Shown: positions 35,381 through 44,450 of the stretch, in pieces
Layout of the letters: each line of letters opens with the position of its first letter
Position numbering within the stretch: the stretch's first letter is position 1
DNA from: Streptomyces paludis
GTDB lineage: Bacteria > Actinomycetota > Actinomycetes > Streptomycetales > Streptomycetaceae
DNA length: 64,000 nucleotides
NCBI RefSeq assembly: GCF_003344965.1
Contig: NZ_CP031194.1
Location: 5,518,001 to 5,582,000, forward strand
Direction: 5' to 3'
Notes under the pieces: model-generated
Databases searched by the model: none
What the model was told of the DNA's origin: nothing
The model's input: only the letters and a program-made list of their open reading frames with translations
Program-made: the position numbers and the translations under genes

Positions 35381-38026
35381 ATGGACCCGATACACCGGGG
35401 ACCGGACGAGTACGAGCGCGACGACGTGCGGGGCACGGCGGCCGACGACGCGGGCCGCCCCGGTCCCTCCGACAGCTCGGACCGCGCCGACCACCCCGTA
35501 TCCGGCGGTGAACACGGCTCGGCCGTGGCGCACATCAAGGGCGGCGGCGTCACCCCGCCGCCCGTCCGCACCGTTCAGCTCATCTCCGGCGACCTCCTGC
35601 TGACCGTCAACCCCGTTGACGGCAGCGAGATCGAGCGCTGCCCGCCCGGCAGCCGGCCCGACGCGCCCGAACGCCGCACCGCCGAGGAGCGCGCCGACCT
35701 CCAGCGCGCGGGCCGCCCGCCCGTACCGCCGGGGCCCGCCGCGCAGCCGCTGCCGCTGCTGGAGCGGCGGGAGGAGCGCGAGCGGCTCGCGGAGCTGCTG
35801 GGCCGCGGCCGGTCCGTCCGGCTGACCGGCCAGGCCGGCTCCGGCCGGACCGCGCTGCTCGAAGCCGTCGCCACCGACTGCGCGGACCTCGCGCCCGACG
35901 GAGTCGTACGCCTCTCCGGCCACCGCCGCACCACCACCGAGCTGCTGTACGAGCTGTACGCCGCCGTCCACAAGGCACCGCGCTACCGGCCCGACCGTAC
36001 GGAACTGCACGAAGCCGTCCGCGGCATCGGCGCCGTCGTCGTCCTGGACGACCTCGAACTCGGCGGCGAGGCGCTGGACGAACTCCTCGCGGCCACCCCC
36101 GAATGCGCCTACCTCCTCGCCGCCACCCCGGAGACCGAGCAGCCCTCCGCGGGCGCCCGCCTCGACGAGGTCCCGCTCGGCGGACTCGGCCGCGGCTCCT
36201 CGCTCGAACTCCTCGAACGCATCGTGGACCGCGCCCTCACCGACGAGGAGGCGAACTGGGCGGGCGACCTCTGGTTCGAGTCCGAGGGCCTGCCGCTTCG
36301 CTTCGTCCAGGCGGGCTCGCTGCTGCGCCAGCGCGATCTGCTGCGCGGCGGCGCCGATCTCTCCGACGAGTTCGAGCCCTTCGCACGCGTGTCCGGCGAC
36401 GCGCTGCCGGTCGTGGCCGGCGCCGGTGACGCCGCCGACGGGTACGACACCCCGCTGCCCACCCTCGGCGAGGGCGCCGCGCCCGCCGCGCTCCTCGCCT
36501 CCCGGCTCAGCGACGCCGCCCGCGCCACCCTCCGCTTCGCCGTCGCCCTCGGCGGCGAGGTCCCGCACCAGGCGCATCTGCCGGCCCTCGTCGGTGACAC
36601 CCACGCCGACGCGGCCCTCGGCGAGCTGATGAGCTGCGGACTGCTCACCCCCGTCGGCCCGCGCTACCGGCTCGCCCCCGGCGTCGCCGCGCAGCTCACG
36701 GCCCGCGGGTACGCGGACGACGCCGCCGGTCACGCCCACACGGCCGCCCAGCACTACGCCTGGTGGGCGGGGCACCCCTCGGTCACCCCCGAGCGCGCCG
36801 TCGCCGAGGCCGACGCGATCCTCGCGGCGATGGGCCCGCTGGTCGCGGGCGAGCCGATGGCCTCCCCGGGCACCTCCGACCGGGAGGCCGGCCACCCGAG
36901 CGCCGCCGTTCTGCTCGCCCGCAGCGCCGCGCCCGCGTTCCTCGCCGGGCTGCACTGGGGCGCGCTGGAACGGGTCCTGCGGACCGGCTCCGAGGCCGCG
37001 CGGCTCGCCGGCGAGGTCGCCGAAGAAGCCTACTTCCACCACGAGTTGGGCGTCCTCGCGCTCTGCGTGGGCAATCTGCCGCTCGCCCGCGCGGAGCTGG
37101 AGGCGTCCATCGCCCTGCGCGGCGCCGTCGCCGACAAGGTCGGTACGGTCGCGGGCCGCCGGGCGCTCGCCCTGGTCACCGACCGCGAGGGCGGTCCCCG
37201 GGGGCTCTCGTCGTCGCTCGTACGGCACGAGGCACCGGCCCGCTCGGCGGCGCCCGTACCCCTGGCCCTGCCGCCGTCCCCGGCGGACGCCACTCCCACG
37301 GAGGTACACGCGCCGATGCGGGCGCTGCCGGCGGGGCCCGGCGGTTACACGGGGCCCGGCGCGCTCGGCGGCGGCCCGGGTGGTTCCGGCGGTCCGGGCG
37401 GTCCCGGCTCCGGCGAGAACGCGACGCTGGTGTCCCGGCAGGGCGCCGCGCCGTCCGGCCGCCGCCCGGCCTTCGGCGGCGCCCGGCGCAACCTGGTCGC
37501 GGCGGGCGCGGGCGCGGTGCTCGCGGCCGTACTCGGCACGGTCGTCACGATCGGCGCGACCTCGGGCAACGAGAAGGCCCCGGTGGACAAGCTCCGTACG
37601 GAACAGTCCGCCGACCCGGACAGCAGCGACGACCCCGGCACCGACGACCAGCCCGTCGGCAGCACGAACGACGACCCCGGCACTCCGCTCATCGAGCCGA
37701 ATACCCCGGATGCCCCGACACGGACGACCAGCGACGGTCCGTCCGAGTCGGCGACCCCCACGGACAGCCCGTCCGACGACGGCACGGACCCGTCGGACGA
37801 CGGCACGGACCCGTCCCAGCCCCCGGAGCCCACCCCCACGCCCACCCCCACACACTCGTCCACGTCACCGCCCACCCCCACGTCGGAACCCCCCGCGTCC
37901 CCTCCGACCTCGGAGGAACCCACCACCAACCCCACCGACACGGACACGGAACCCCCTCCGACAACCCCGGAGAACACCCTGAGCGCCCCCATGACCTCAG
38001 AACCGACCCCGGACGACGTGGTGTAG
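35381..38026 (+). CDS. Membrane-anchored P-loop (STAND-like) ATPase with Pro/Thr-rich exterior tail
   Basis: An 881-aa protein, ATG at 35381 after GGGGGG. Residues 1-110 are disordered. The P-loop GQAGSGRTALLEA (about 150), Walker B AVVVLDDLE (about 220) and a downstream winged-helix/TPR-like helical region (about 360-620, including ELGVLALCVGNLPLARAELE) match STAND-type NTPases. A Gly-rich stretch leads to one membrane helix near 703-727 (LVAAGAGAVLAAVLGTVVTIG). The last 150 residues are Pro/Thr/Ser/Asp-rich with tandem SDDGTDP, likely spanning the cell wall. The combination of an inside ATPase sensor and an exterior stalk suggests signal transmission across the membrane, but the partner is unknown. 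Confidence 0.82.
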   Translation: MDPIHRGPDEYERDDVRGTAADDAGRPGPSDSSDRADHPVSGGEHGSAVAHIKGGGVTPPPVRTVQLISGDLLLTVNPVDGSEIERCPPGSRPDAPERRTAEERADLQRAGRPPVPPGPAAQPLPLLERREERERLAELLGRGRSVRLTGQAGSGRTALLEAVATDCADLAPDGVVRLSGHRRTTTELLYELYAAVHKAPRYRPDRTELHEAVRGIGAVVVLDDLELGGEALDELLAATPECAYLLAATPETEQPSAGARLDEVPLGGLGRGSSLELLERIVDRALTDEEANWAGDLWFESEGLPLRFVQAGSLLRQRDLLRGGADLSDEFEPFARVSGDALPVVAGAGDAADGYDTPLPTLGEGAAPAALLASRLSDAARATLRFAVALGGEVPHQAHLPALVGDTHADAALGELMSCGLLTPVGPRYRLAPGVAAQLTARGYADDAAGHAHTAAQHYAWWAGHPSVTPERAVAEADAILAAMGPLVAGEPMASPGTSDREAGHPSAAVLLARSAAPAFLAGLHWGALERVLRTGSEAARLAGEVAEEAYFHHELGVLALCVGNLPLARAELEASIALRGAVADKVGTVAGRRALALVTDREGGPRGLSSSLVRHEAPARSAAPVPLALPPSPADATPTEVHAPMRALPAGPGGYTGPGALGGGPGGSGGPGGPGSGENATLVSRQGAAPSGRRPAFGGARRNLVAAGAGAVLAAVLGTVVTIGATSGNEKAPVDKLRTEQSADPDSSDDPGTDDQPVGSTNDDPGTPLIEPNTPDAPTRTTSDGPSESATPTDSPSDDGTDPSDDGTDPSQPPEPTPTPTPTHSSTSPPTPTSEPPASPPTSEEPTTNPTDTDTEPPPTTPENTLSAPMTSEPTPDDVV

Positions 38027-38075
38027 GGGCCGGGGGGCGTGGTGCGGCTGGTTGCCTCGGTGCCGGGGGCCGGGG

Positions 38076-38200
38076 CACTCCGGAGGCGCATCCCCGGATG
38101 CATGATTTACGCCGCGTGCGGCTCCGTCGGCCGACTGCGGACCGTACAGCGGCACAAATCACGCTCTACATCCGGGGACGTCACCTCCTGCGACCCCGGC
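38076..38200 (+). repeat. Inverted repeat, left arm
   Basis: Landmarks on the + strand: CACTCCGG, GATTTACGCCGCGTGCGG, CAGCGGCACAAATC, then TACATCCGGGGACG and CACCTCCTGCG. Each appears, in the same order, in the reverse complement of 38280-38400. Within the arm, GATTTACGCCGC and GCGGCACAAATC are themselves near-complementary, so the arm can also fold alone. Confidence 0.75.
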
Positions 38201-38279
38201 CCCCTCCGTCGGTGGACGGCCGGGCCACGAACCCTCCGGGCCCCGGGCCCGGTGGGTCTGTGCGGGCGGGGAAGGGGGC

Positions 38280-38400
38280 ACCGCAGGGGGTGCGTGTCCG
38301 GACGTAAAGCGCGATTTGTGCCGCTGAGCGAAACCCGCGGGTCTCTACCGGCCCGCACGCGGCGTAAATCGTGCAGTCCGGGCGCGTGCCACCGGAGGGG
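38280..38400 (-). repeat. Inverted repeat, right arm
   Basis: The reverse complement reads GATTTACGCCGCGTGCGG, CAGCGGCACAAATC and TTTACGTCCGGACACG, matching the left arm with substitutions in the variable middle. The two copies look like members of one short repeat family. Confidence 0.75.
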
Positions 38401-38479
38401 GCCCCGGCGACAACCCGCACGTGTGCACCGGGCTCAGCCCAAGACGGACCACGGCCCCTCGCCGGGAGGCGCACCCGCC

Positions 38480-39151
38480 CTAAAACAAGCGCAGCTTGTC
38501 GTCCTCGATGCCCCTCAGCCCGTTGTAGTCCAGCACCACGCACCCAATACCCCGGTCCGTAGCCAGCACCCGCGCCTGCGGCTTGATCTCCTGCGCCGCG
38601 AAGACCCCCCGGACCGGCGCCAAGTGCGGGTCGCGGTTGAGGAGTTCGAGGTAGCGGGTGAGCTGCTCGACGCCGTCGATCTCGCCGCGGCGCTTGATCT
38701 CGACCGCCACGGTCGCCCCGTCCGCGTCGCGGCAGAGGATGTCGACGGGGCCGATCGCCGTGGGGTACTCGCGGCGGATCAGGGTGTAGCCCTCGCCGAG
38801 TGTCTCGATGCGGTCGGCGAGCAGCTCCTGGAGGTGCGCTTCCACGCCGTCCTTGATGAGGCCGGGGTCGACGCCCAGTTCATGGGAGGAGTCGTGGAGG
38901 ACTTCCTCCATGGTGATGATCAATTTCTCGCCCGCTTTGTTGACGACGGTCCATACACCGGCGTCGTCGTCCACACCTTCCTTGAGCGTGCAGGGTGGCG
39001 ACATCCAGTTGAGCGGTTTGTATGCCCGGTCGTCGGCGTGGATGGACACACTGCCGTCGGCTTTGACCAGGATGAGACGGGGCGAAGAGGGCAGGTGGGC
39101 GGTGAGCCGGCCCGCGTAGTCGACGGAGCAGCGGGCGATGACGAGACGCAT
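38480..39151 (-). CDS. nucS: Mismatch-specific endonuclease NucS/EndoMS
   Basis: The actinobacterial/archaeal non-canonical mismatch repair nuclease that cuts both strands at G-T, T-T and G-G mismatches; Streptomyces lack MutS/MutL. It is 223 aa from the ATG at 39151 ([16 protein letters not shown]). The N-terminal binding domain has [14 protein letters not shown]. The C-terminal PD-(D/E)xK nuclease shows [10 protein letters not shown] and [24 protein letters not shown]. The C-terminal end DDKLRLF is typical of the beta-clamp-interacting tail. Confidence 0.95.
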   Translation of the reverse strand: MRLVIARCSVDYAGRLTAHLPSSPRLILVKADGSVSIHADDRAYKPLNWMSPPCTLKEGVDDDAGVWTVVNKAGEKLIITMEEVLHDSSHELGVDPGLIKDGVEAHLQELLADRIETLGEGYTLIRREYPTAIGPVDILCRDADGATVAVEIKRRGEIDGVEQLTRYLELLNRDPHLAPVRGVFAAQEIKPQARVLATDRGIGCVVLDYNGLRGIEDDKLRLF

Positions 39152-39363
39152 GGTCGGCAACGCTATCCGACCGCCCGGGCCCCGCGCGATTCGCCCCGGA
39201 AGCCCCGTTCGTTATTGGCCGGTTGTGGTCCCATTCTCCTGGTGCGGGCCGGGCGGCGCGCCTAACGTGGAAGCAGGAGGTCGCCGGTCGTGCACGCTGC
39301 GTCGTCGTCGCCTCCTTCCCTGCCCGTAAGGCCCCGCATCCCGGGGTCGCGAGAGGAGAACCC

Positions 39364-39756
39364 ATGTCGCTCGACGTCTCACCGGCGCTGTTGGAACAGG
39401 CCGAGCGAGGCGAGGTCGACGAAGCGGAATTCGTCGACTGCGTCCGGACCTCCCTGCCCTACGCATGGGAGATGATCAGTTCTCTGGTGGCACAGCAGAA
39501 GGTGGACGGCACCCCGTTCGCCGACAACCAGACGCCCCCGCCGGACGAGCAGGCTCGCGGTCAGCTGCTGCGCGCGCTCGCCAGTGATGCCATTCGTGGC
39601 GCCCTTCAGCGACATTTCGGAGTGCGGCTCGCATTCCAGAACTGCCACCGTGTCGCGGTGTTTCCGTTGGACCCCGCGGTGGACGAGCGGCTGGCCCGCT
39701 TCACCTCGGTGAGGGCCCAGCTGCTCAATCAGTCTCCCGAACTCCGGGATTGCTGA
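39364..39756 (+). CDS. Conserved streptomycete protein of unknown function (SCO5389-like)
   Basis: A 130-aa cytosolic protein, ATG at 39364 after GAGAGGAG. It begins MSLDVSPALLEQAERGEVDE and has a central PYAWEMISSLVAQ, a conserved DNQTPPPDEQARGQLLRALASDAIRGAL and the end RAQLLNQSPELRDC. It is mostly helical and has no signal or membrane segment. I know it as a conserved neighbour of nucS in Streptomyces; no function is assigned. Confidence 0.8.
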   Translation: MSLDVSPALLEQAERGEVDEAEFVDCVRTSLPYAWEMISSLVAQQKVDGTPFADNQTPPPDEQARGQLLRALASDAIRGALQRHFGVRLAFQNCHRVAVFPLDPAVDERLARFTSVRAQLLNQSPELRDC

Positions 39757-39764
39757 CGCCTCTT

Positions 39765-39810
39765 GCTGCCGCTCCGCGCTGTGGAGGTGTCATGGCGCCG
39801 GAGCGGCAGC
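39765..39810. terminator. Hairpin between convergent genes
   Basis: GCTGCCGCTCCG (39765-39776) and CGGAGCGGCAGC (39799-39810) form a perfect 12-bp stem with a 22-base loop, between the stops of the SCO5389-like gene and the LLM oxidoreductase gene. Confidence 0.65.
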
Positions 39811-39823
39811 CGTCGGAAACGGA

Positions 39824-40855
39824 TCAGACGAGGAGCGGCAGGACGTCGGTGCCCAGGCGCCGTACGTTCTCCTCGGTCGACGAGAGATCGCCCGACCCCT
39901 CCACGAGCAGGGCGAACCGGGTGATGCCCGTACGTTCGGCGGTGGCCGCGAGGCGGTCCGCGGCGAGCCGGGCCGGGCCCACCGGGTGCAGGCCGCAGAG
40001 GAGTTCGGTGTAGCCGACGGGGTCCCGCATGGGCCGCTGCCGGCCGTCGACCGTCACATGCGCGCCCAGGCCCTGCCGCAGCCAGCCCGGCATCGCCTTG
40101 ACCAGGGTCTCGACGGCCTCGGCCCGGTGGTCGGCGATCTGCGCCACCCCGGCGGAGACATGCGCGGCGTGCGCGATCTCCGCGGCCGGGCGGCCCGCCT
40201 CGCGTGCGTGGGCGCGCCACAGGGCGACCATCTCCGCCTTCTCGTCGTCGCCGCAGTGCATGCCCAGCAGCATCGGCAGTCCGCTCTCCGCGGCGAGCTT
40301 CACACTGCGCGGTGACGTACAGGCCATGATCGTCTCGGGGCCGCCGGCGCCCGTGCCGAGCAGTTCGTCCGGGCTCGGTACGACCGGGACCTCGCGGAAG
40401 ACGAAACGGTCCCCGTCGGCCGAGACGCGCGGCTCGCGGAGCCAGCGCAGGAGCAGGCCGAGGGATTCCGGAAAGTCCCGCTCGTAGGCCCTCAGGCCCG
40501 TCCCGAACACCTCCAGGTCGACCCAGGGTCCGCCGCGGCCCACGCCGAGCGTGAACCGGCCGCCGGACAGGAGGTGCAGCAGCGCCGCCTGTTCGCCGAG
40601 CGCCACCGGATGTACGTTCGGCAACACGCTGACCGCCGTACCCACCCGGATGTGGCGGGTCCGGCCGAGCAGCACGCCGGCCAGGGTGACGGCCGACGGG
40701 CAGACGCCGTACGGCACGAAATGGTGCTCGGCGAGCCAGACGGCGTCGAGCCCGGATTCCTCGGCCAGTTCGGTGGTGCGCACCGCCCGGTGCAGCGCTT
40801 CCCCCGGTCCCTGGCCCGGGAACTGGGCGGCCAGTACAAAAGCTCCAACACGCAT
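39824..40855 (-). CDS. LLM-class flavin-dependent oxidoreductase (luciferase-like)
   Basis: An FMN/F420-dependent monooxygenase or reductase of the bacterial luciferase family, 343 aa from the ATG at 40855 after GAGGAGG. The N-terminal strands (MRVGAFVLAAQFPGQG, LDAVWLAEHHFVPYG) and FTLGVGRGGPWVDLEVFG are family hallmarks of the group 2 luciferases. The substrate is not predictable. It is divergent from a short zinc-ribbon-like gene. Confidence 0.88.
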   Translation of the reverse strand: MRVGAFVLAAQFPGQGPGEALHRAVRTTELAEESGLDAVWLAEHHFVPYGVCPSAVTLAGVLLGRTRHIRVGTAVSVLPNVHPVALGEQAALLHLLSGGRFTLGVGRGGPWVDLEVFGTGLRAYERDFPESLGLLLRWLREPRVSADGDRFVFREVPVVPSPDELLGTGAGGPETIMACTSPRSVKLAAESGLPMLLGMHCGDDEKAEMVALWRAHAREAGRPAAEIAHAAHVSAGVAQIADHRAEAVETLVKAMPGWLRQGLGAHVTVDGRQRPMRDPVGYTELLCGLHPVGPARLAADRLAATAERTGITRFALLVEGSGDLSSTEENVRRLGTDVLPLLV

Positions 40856-41066
40856 CGCCTTCTGCCTCCTCGCGGCCGACGCGACTCCCCCTACCGGCAA
40901 CAACGCCTGACACGTGCCAAAGGCACGGCCCGGCGGAAAAATCTTGCGATTGTCCGCTAAGTACGGTCCTCGGAAGGGGTGGGCCGGTGCCGCGCGGGAC
41001 GTGTACCCCGTGGCCCGGGCCGTAGGCTGGGGGAGATTCCGTGCCGTCGGCCCCGTGAGGTGTCCT

Positions 41067-41396
41067 GTGTCCCCGCGTCGTAACCGCCCCCGAGGCGGCG
41101 AGAATCCGACCGAGCGTGCCGGTGAGGCGGGGGAGCGGTACGGCGGGTTCCAGCGGTCCGAAACATGGCAGGGCGAGAATTGGTCAGTCCGCCACGTGGC
41201 CGGGGCAAGTGCCGCGGGCAAGCGGTACCGCTGCCCGGGGTGCGATCAGGAGATCCCCTCGGCGCAGCCGCATGTGGTGGCGTGGCCCGAGTACGGGGGC
41301 GTGGACGACCGGCGCCACTGGCACCAGGCGTGCTGGAACGCGAAGGACCGCCGCACCTCGCGGGTGCAGCGGTCCCGTAACGCGCCGAAGTACTGA
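41067..41396 (+). CDS. Small zinc-ribbon-like protein, 109 aa
   Basis: I chose the GTG at 41067 after GTGAGGTG; the frame runs to 40914 but over unlikely sequence. The basic N-terminus (SPRRNRPRGG) precedes a metal-binding-like knuckle CPGCDQEI and a second cluster HWHQACW, giving C-x2-C...H-x-H-x3-C spacing like HNH or TRASH-type zinc modules. The basic end RTSRVQRSRNAPKY suggests nucleic-acid binding. It is often labelled ATP/GTP-binding in older annotations, for which I see no motif. Confidence 0.7.
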   Translation: MSPRRNRPRGGENPTERAGEAGERYGGFQRSETWQGENWSVRHVAGASAAGKRYRCPGCDQEIPSAQPHVVAWPEYGGVDDRRHWHQACWNAKDRRTSRVQRSRNAPKY

Positions 41397-41420
41397 GGCC
41401 GGACCCGGCCCCGGGCAGTC

Positions 41421-42311
41421 CTACACGTCGCGCCGGTGGAGCGAGGCGTACGCGCCCGCCATCGCGACCACCGTCACGCCCAGCAGGATCCACAGCGGCT
41501 GCCAGGCGCTCGGTGACGAGGTGCCGGACACGGCGTCGGTCATGCCGTAGAACACGGCCATCTGGATCGGGATGTTGTATTCGAGCAGGAACTCGCGGAT
41601 GCTCGTCAGCGACTCCGAGAACATGAAGATCGCCAGGATCAGCGGCAGCAGCACGACCCCGAGCATCGTGGTGACCGCGCCCGCCGAGTGCCGCACCATC
41701 GCGCCGACGGCCAGCGAGAGCAGCCCCAGCGTCGCCAGATAGAAGCTCGCGCCGGCGGTCGCCCGGAACCACTCCCCGTAGGTGGGCGTACGGCCGTCCA
41801 GGATGGCGACCTGGAGCGCGCCCACGACCAGGGTGGTCACCGTCGACACGGAGAAGACCAGCCCGAAGAAGACCATCGACTTCGCCGCGAGCACTCGGCC
41901 CCGGCTCGGGCACGCGGTCAGGGTCGAGCGGATCATGCCCGTGCCGAACTCGGAGGTCATGGTCAGGGCCCCGAGCGTGATCACACACATCGAGCCGAGC
42001 AGCATCCCGTAGAAGCCGAGCATCAGCATGTTCTCGCCGCTGGCGTCGGTCTCGGGGTCGTACGACGACGCGAGGGCGACCAGCCAGGCGGCCAGCAGCC
42101 CGATGCCGACCATGAGCGCGACCATGACGCCGAGCGTCCACATCGTGGAGCGTACGGAACGGATCTTGGTCCACTCGGAGGTCAGGGCGTCGCCGAGATG
42201 CGCCCGCCGCGCCGGGATCGGCGACACGTATCCGTAGCCGCCCCCCGGGGCCTGCGGCGGCTGCGGGGGCTGGGGGTGCTGCGCGGGGATCTGCTGGTAC
42301 GGGGTCGTCAT
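41421..42311 (-). CDS. ABC transporter permease (ABC-2 type), second pair
   Basis: A 296-aa protein with a Pro/Gln-rich cytosolic N-terminus (about 1-35) and six hydrophobic segments. The ABC-2 hallmark TSEWTKIRSVRSTMWTL lies near residue 44, and TSEFGTGMIRSTLTACPSRGRVLAAK follows helix 2. It overlaps the ATPase gene upstream by 4 bp. The substrate is unknown; family members export peptides, lantibiotics or drugs, or confer immunity. Confidence 0.88.
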   Translation of the reverse strand: MTTPYQQIPAQHPQPPQPPQAPGGGYGYVSPIPARRAHLGDALTSEWTKIRSVRSTMWTLGVMVALMVGIGLLAAWLVALASSYDPETDASGENMLMLGFYGMLLGSMCVITLGALTMTSEFGTGMIRSTLTACPSRGRVLAAKSMVFFGLVFSVSTVTTLVVGALQVAILDGRTPTYGEWFRATAGASFYLATLGLLSLAVGAMVRHSAGAVTTMLGVVLLPLILAIFMFSESLTSIREFLLEYNIPIQMAVFYGMTDAVSGTSSPSAWQPLWILLGVTVVAMAGAYASLHRRDV

Positions 42312-43489
42312 CGGGCGTCCTCGTCGGTGTCGCTCTTCGTCGGTACGGCGGAGGCGGGTGCGGGGGCCGGCGCGGCGGCGGGCGCGGGCACGGGTGCTGC
42401 GGCAGCGGCAGGCGCGGGGCCGGGCGCGGGCGCGGTGGCGTACGGGTTCTGTCCGGGCGGCGGCGGGGCGTACCAGCCCTGCGTCGGCACCTCGGGGACG
42501 ACAGGCGTCACGTACCCCTGCGGTCCGGGCCCGTAACCCTGCTGCGGGGGCTGAAATCCGGACAGTTCATCGGCGGTGGAACGGTAGTCCACAACGCTCT
42601 GCGTCATCCGCATGTATGCCTCCTCCAGGGACGCCTGGTGCGGGGACAGCTCCCAGAGCCGTACGTCCGCGGCGTGCGCCAGATCGCTGATCCGCGACAG
42701 CGGCAGCCCCGTGACCCGCAGCGCGCCGTCCGTCTCCGGCAGCACCTGGCCACCGGCCTCGACCAGCGCCGATGTCAGCTTCTCGCGCTGCTCCGGCTCG
42801 GTCCCCGGCGTACGGACCCGGGCGAAGTCCGCCGAGTTCGCGGAGATGAAGTCCTTGACGCTCATGTCGGCCAGCAGCTGGCCGCGGCCGATCACGATCA
42901 GATGGTCGGCGGTCAGCGCCATCTCGCTCATCAGATGGGAGGAGACGAAGACCGTCCGGCCCTCGCTCGCCAGCTGCCGCATCAGATTGCGCACCCAGAG
43001 GATGCCCTCGGGGTCGAGACCGTTGACGGGCTCGTCGAAGAGCAGCACCTGCGGGTCGCCGAGCAGCGCCGCCGCGATGCCCAGCCGCTGGCCCATGCCC
43101 AGCGAGAAGCCGCTGGAGCGCTTCTTGGCGACGTCCTGGAGGCCGACGACCCCGAGCACCTCGTCGACCCGGGTGGCCGGGATACCGGAGAGCTGGGCCA
43201 GCGACAGCAGGTGGTTGCGCGCGCTGCGACCGCCGTGCACGGCCTTCGCGTCGAGCAGCGCGCCGACCTGGCGCGGCGCGTTGGGCAGCTGTCGGAAGGG
43301 GTGCCCGCCGACGTGCACATGCCCCTCGGTGGGCCGGTCCAGCCCGACGATCATGCGCATCGTGGTCGACTTGCCGGAGCCGTTGGGGCCCAGGAACCCG
43401 GTGACATGTCCGGGTCGTACCTGGAAGGAAAGGTTGTGCACGGCCGTCTTGGCGCCATAGCGCTTCGTCAGGCCGATCGCCTCGATCAT
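42308..43489 (-). CDS. ABC transporter ATP-binding protein, second pair
   Basis: A 393-aa ATPase of the multidrug/lantibiotic type. The ATG at 43489 opens MIEAIGLTKRYG. Walker A is FLGPNGSGKSTTMRM (about 36), the signature is SLGMGQRLGIAAALLGDP, Walker B is VLLFDEPVNGLDPEG and the H-loop is FVSSHLMSEM. The C-terminal 90 residues are a Pro/Ala/Tyr-rich disordered tail absent from its tandem paralogue. It is coupled to its permease by a 4-bp overlap. Confidence 0.92.
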   Translation of the reverse strand: MIEAIGLTKRYGAKTAVHNLSFQVRPGHVTGFLGPNGSGKSTTMRMIVGLDRPTEGHVHVGGHPFRQLPNAPRQVGALLDAKAVHGGRSARNHLLSLAQLSGIPATRVDEVLGVVGLQDVAKKRSSGFSLGMGQRLGIAAALLGDPQVLLFDEPVNGLDPEGILWVRNLMRQLASEGRTVFVSSHLMSEMALTADHLIVIGRGQLLADMSVKDFISANSADFARVRTPGTEPEQREKLTSALVEAGGQVLPETDGALRVTGLPLSRISDLAHAADVRLWELSPHQASLEEAYMRMTQSVVDYRSTADELSGFQPPQQGYGPGPQGYVTPVVPEVPTQGWYAPPPPGQNPYATAPAPGPAPAAAAAPVPAPAAAPAPAPASAVPTKSDTDEDAR

Positions 43490-43603
43490 TCTCCAGCCCC
43501 ATCGACAGATCAGTCGTCGGGGCAGTGGCCGCCGCGGCCGAAAGCCCCCGTAAGAGTAAGGAGGATATCCGGGCGTTGACGGTTCCGGCGAAGGGTTACG
43601 GGC

Positions 43604-43649
43604 GGGCGTGCCCCGGGGCGTACGCCGGTACGCGCCCCCGGGCACGCCC
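43604..43649 (-). terminator. Terminator between the two ABC modules
   Basis: GGGCGTGCCC...GGGGCGTAC pairs with GTACGCGCCCC...GGGCACGCCC around a GCCG loop, a stem of about 20 bp, 14 bases after the first permease's stop. It separates the two tandem modules transcriptionally. Confidence 0.75.
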
Positions 43650-43662
43650 CGGCGGGGTGGCC

Positions 43663-44448
43663 TCAGGCGTCCCGGTGACGCAGCACCGCGTAGCCGCCGA
43701 GCAGCGCCGCCGCGACCCAGAGCACCATGATGCCCAGGCCCTGCCAGGGCCCGTACGGGGCCGGGGTGGAGTTCAGGGCGTCCGGGACCACCTGCATGAT
43801 CTGCCGGCCGGCCTGGTCGGGGAAGTAGCGGGCCACCGTCCTGGTGCCGGGGACGGCCGCCAGGATCTGCGAGACGAGGAAGAAGAACGGCATCAGGATG
43901 CCCAGCGACAGCATCGAGCTGCGCAGCATCGCCGCCACCCCCATCGAGAAGAGCGCGATCAGCGCCATGTAGAGACCGCTGCCGATCACCGCGCGCAGCA
44001 CATCGGGCTCACCGATGCCCGTACGGTGGCTCCCCAGCAGCGCCTGGCCGAGGAAGAACGCCAGGAAGCCGGTCACCAGCCCGGTCACCAGCGCCAGCAC
44101 CCCGGCCACCAGGACCTTGCCGAAGAGGAAGACGCCGCGTCGCGGTACGGCGGCCAGCGAGGTGCGGATCATGCCCGAGCTGTACTCGGAGCCGACCACC
44201 AGCACCCCGAAGACCACCATCGCCAGCTGGCCGAGGACCATCCCGGAGAAGCTGGTGTACGTGGGGTCGAAGGTCGCCCGTTCCGCCGGGCCCAGATCGC
44301 CGAACTGCGCGTTCACCACGGCGGAGAGGGCCGCGCCGAGGGCCACGGTCACCACGAGGGCGCTGATCAGTGTCCAGGTGGTGGAGGAGACCGTACGGAT
44401 CTTGGTCCACTCGGAGCGGAGGACCGCGGGTACCGGTGACGCTGCCAT
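43663..44448 (-). CDS. ABC transporter permease (ABC-2 type), first pair
   Basis: A 261-aa, six-helix permease. LRSEWTKIRTVSSTTWTL near residue 10 and GSEYSSGMIRTSLAAVPRRGVFLFGK match the same landmarks in the second permease, so the two modules are paralogous. It follows its ATPase with a 2-bp gap. The N-terminus lacks the Pro/Gln-rich extension of the other copy. Confidence 0.88.
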   Translation of the reverse strand: MAASPVPAVLRSEWTKIRTVSSTTWTLISALVVTVALGAALSAVVNAQFGDLGPAERATFDPTYTSFSGMVLGQLAMVVFGVLVVGSEYSSGMIRTSLAAVPRRGVFLFGKVLVAGVLALVTGLVTGFLAFFLGQALLGSHRTGIGEPDVLRAVIGSGLYMALIALFSMGVAAMLRSSMLSLGILMPFFFLVSQILAAVPGTRTVARYFPDQAGRQIMQVVPDALNSTPAPYGPWQGLGIMVLWVAAALLGGYAVLRHRDA

Positions 44449-44450
44449 GG

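Larger units (their letters stand above)
38027..38479. other. Gene-free region with long inverted repeats
   Basis: This 453-bp stretch between convergent genes holds no convincing ORF. Most of it is a pair of ~120-bp arms in opposite orientation. The centre holds a GGGCCCCGGGCCC palindrome near 38239. Confidence 0.7.

Noticed and set aside
34988..37855. 955-aa ORF antisense to the membrane ATPase gene
   Set aside because: Composition is a codon-shadow of the plus-strand gene, whose P-loop motifs and membrane helix are clearly real.
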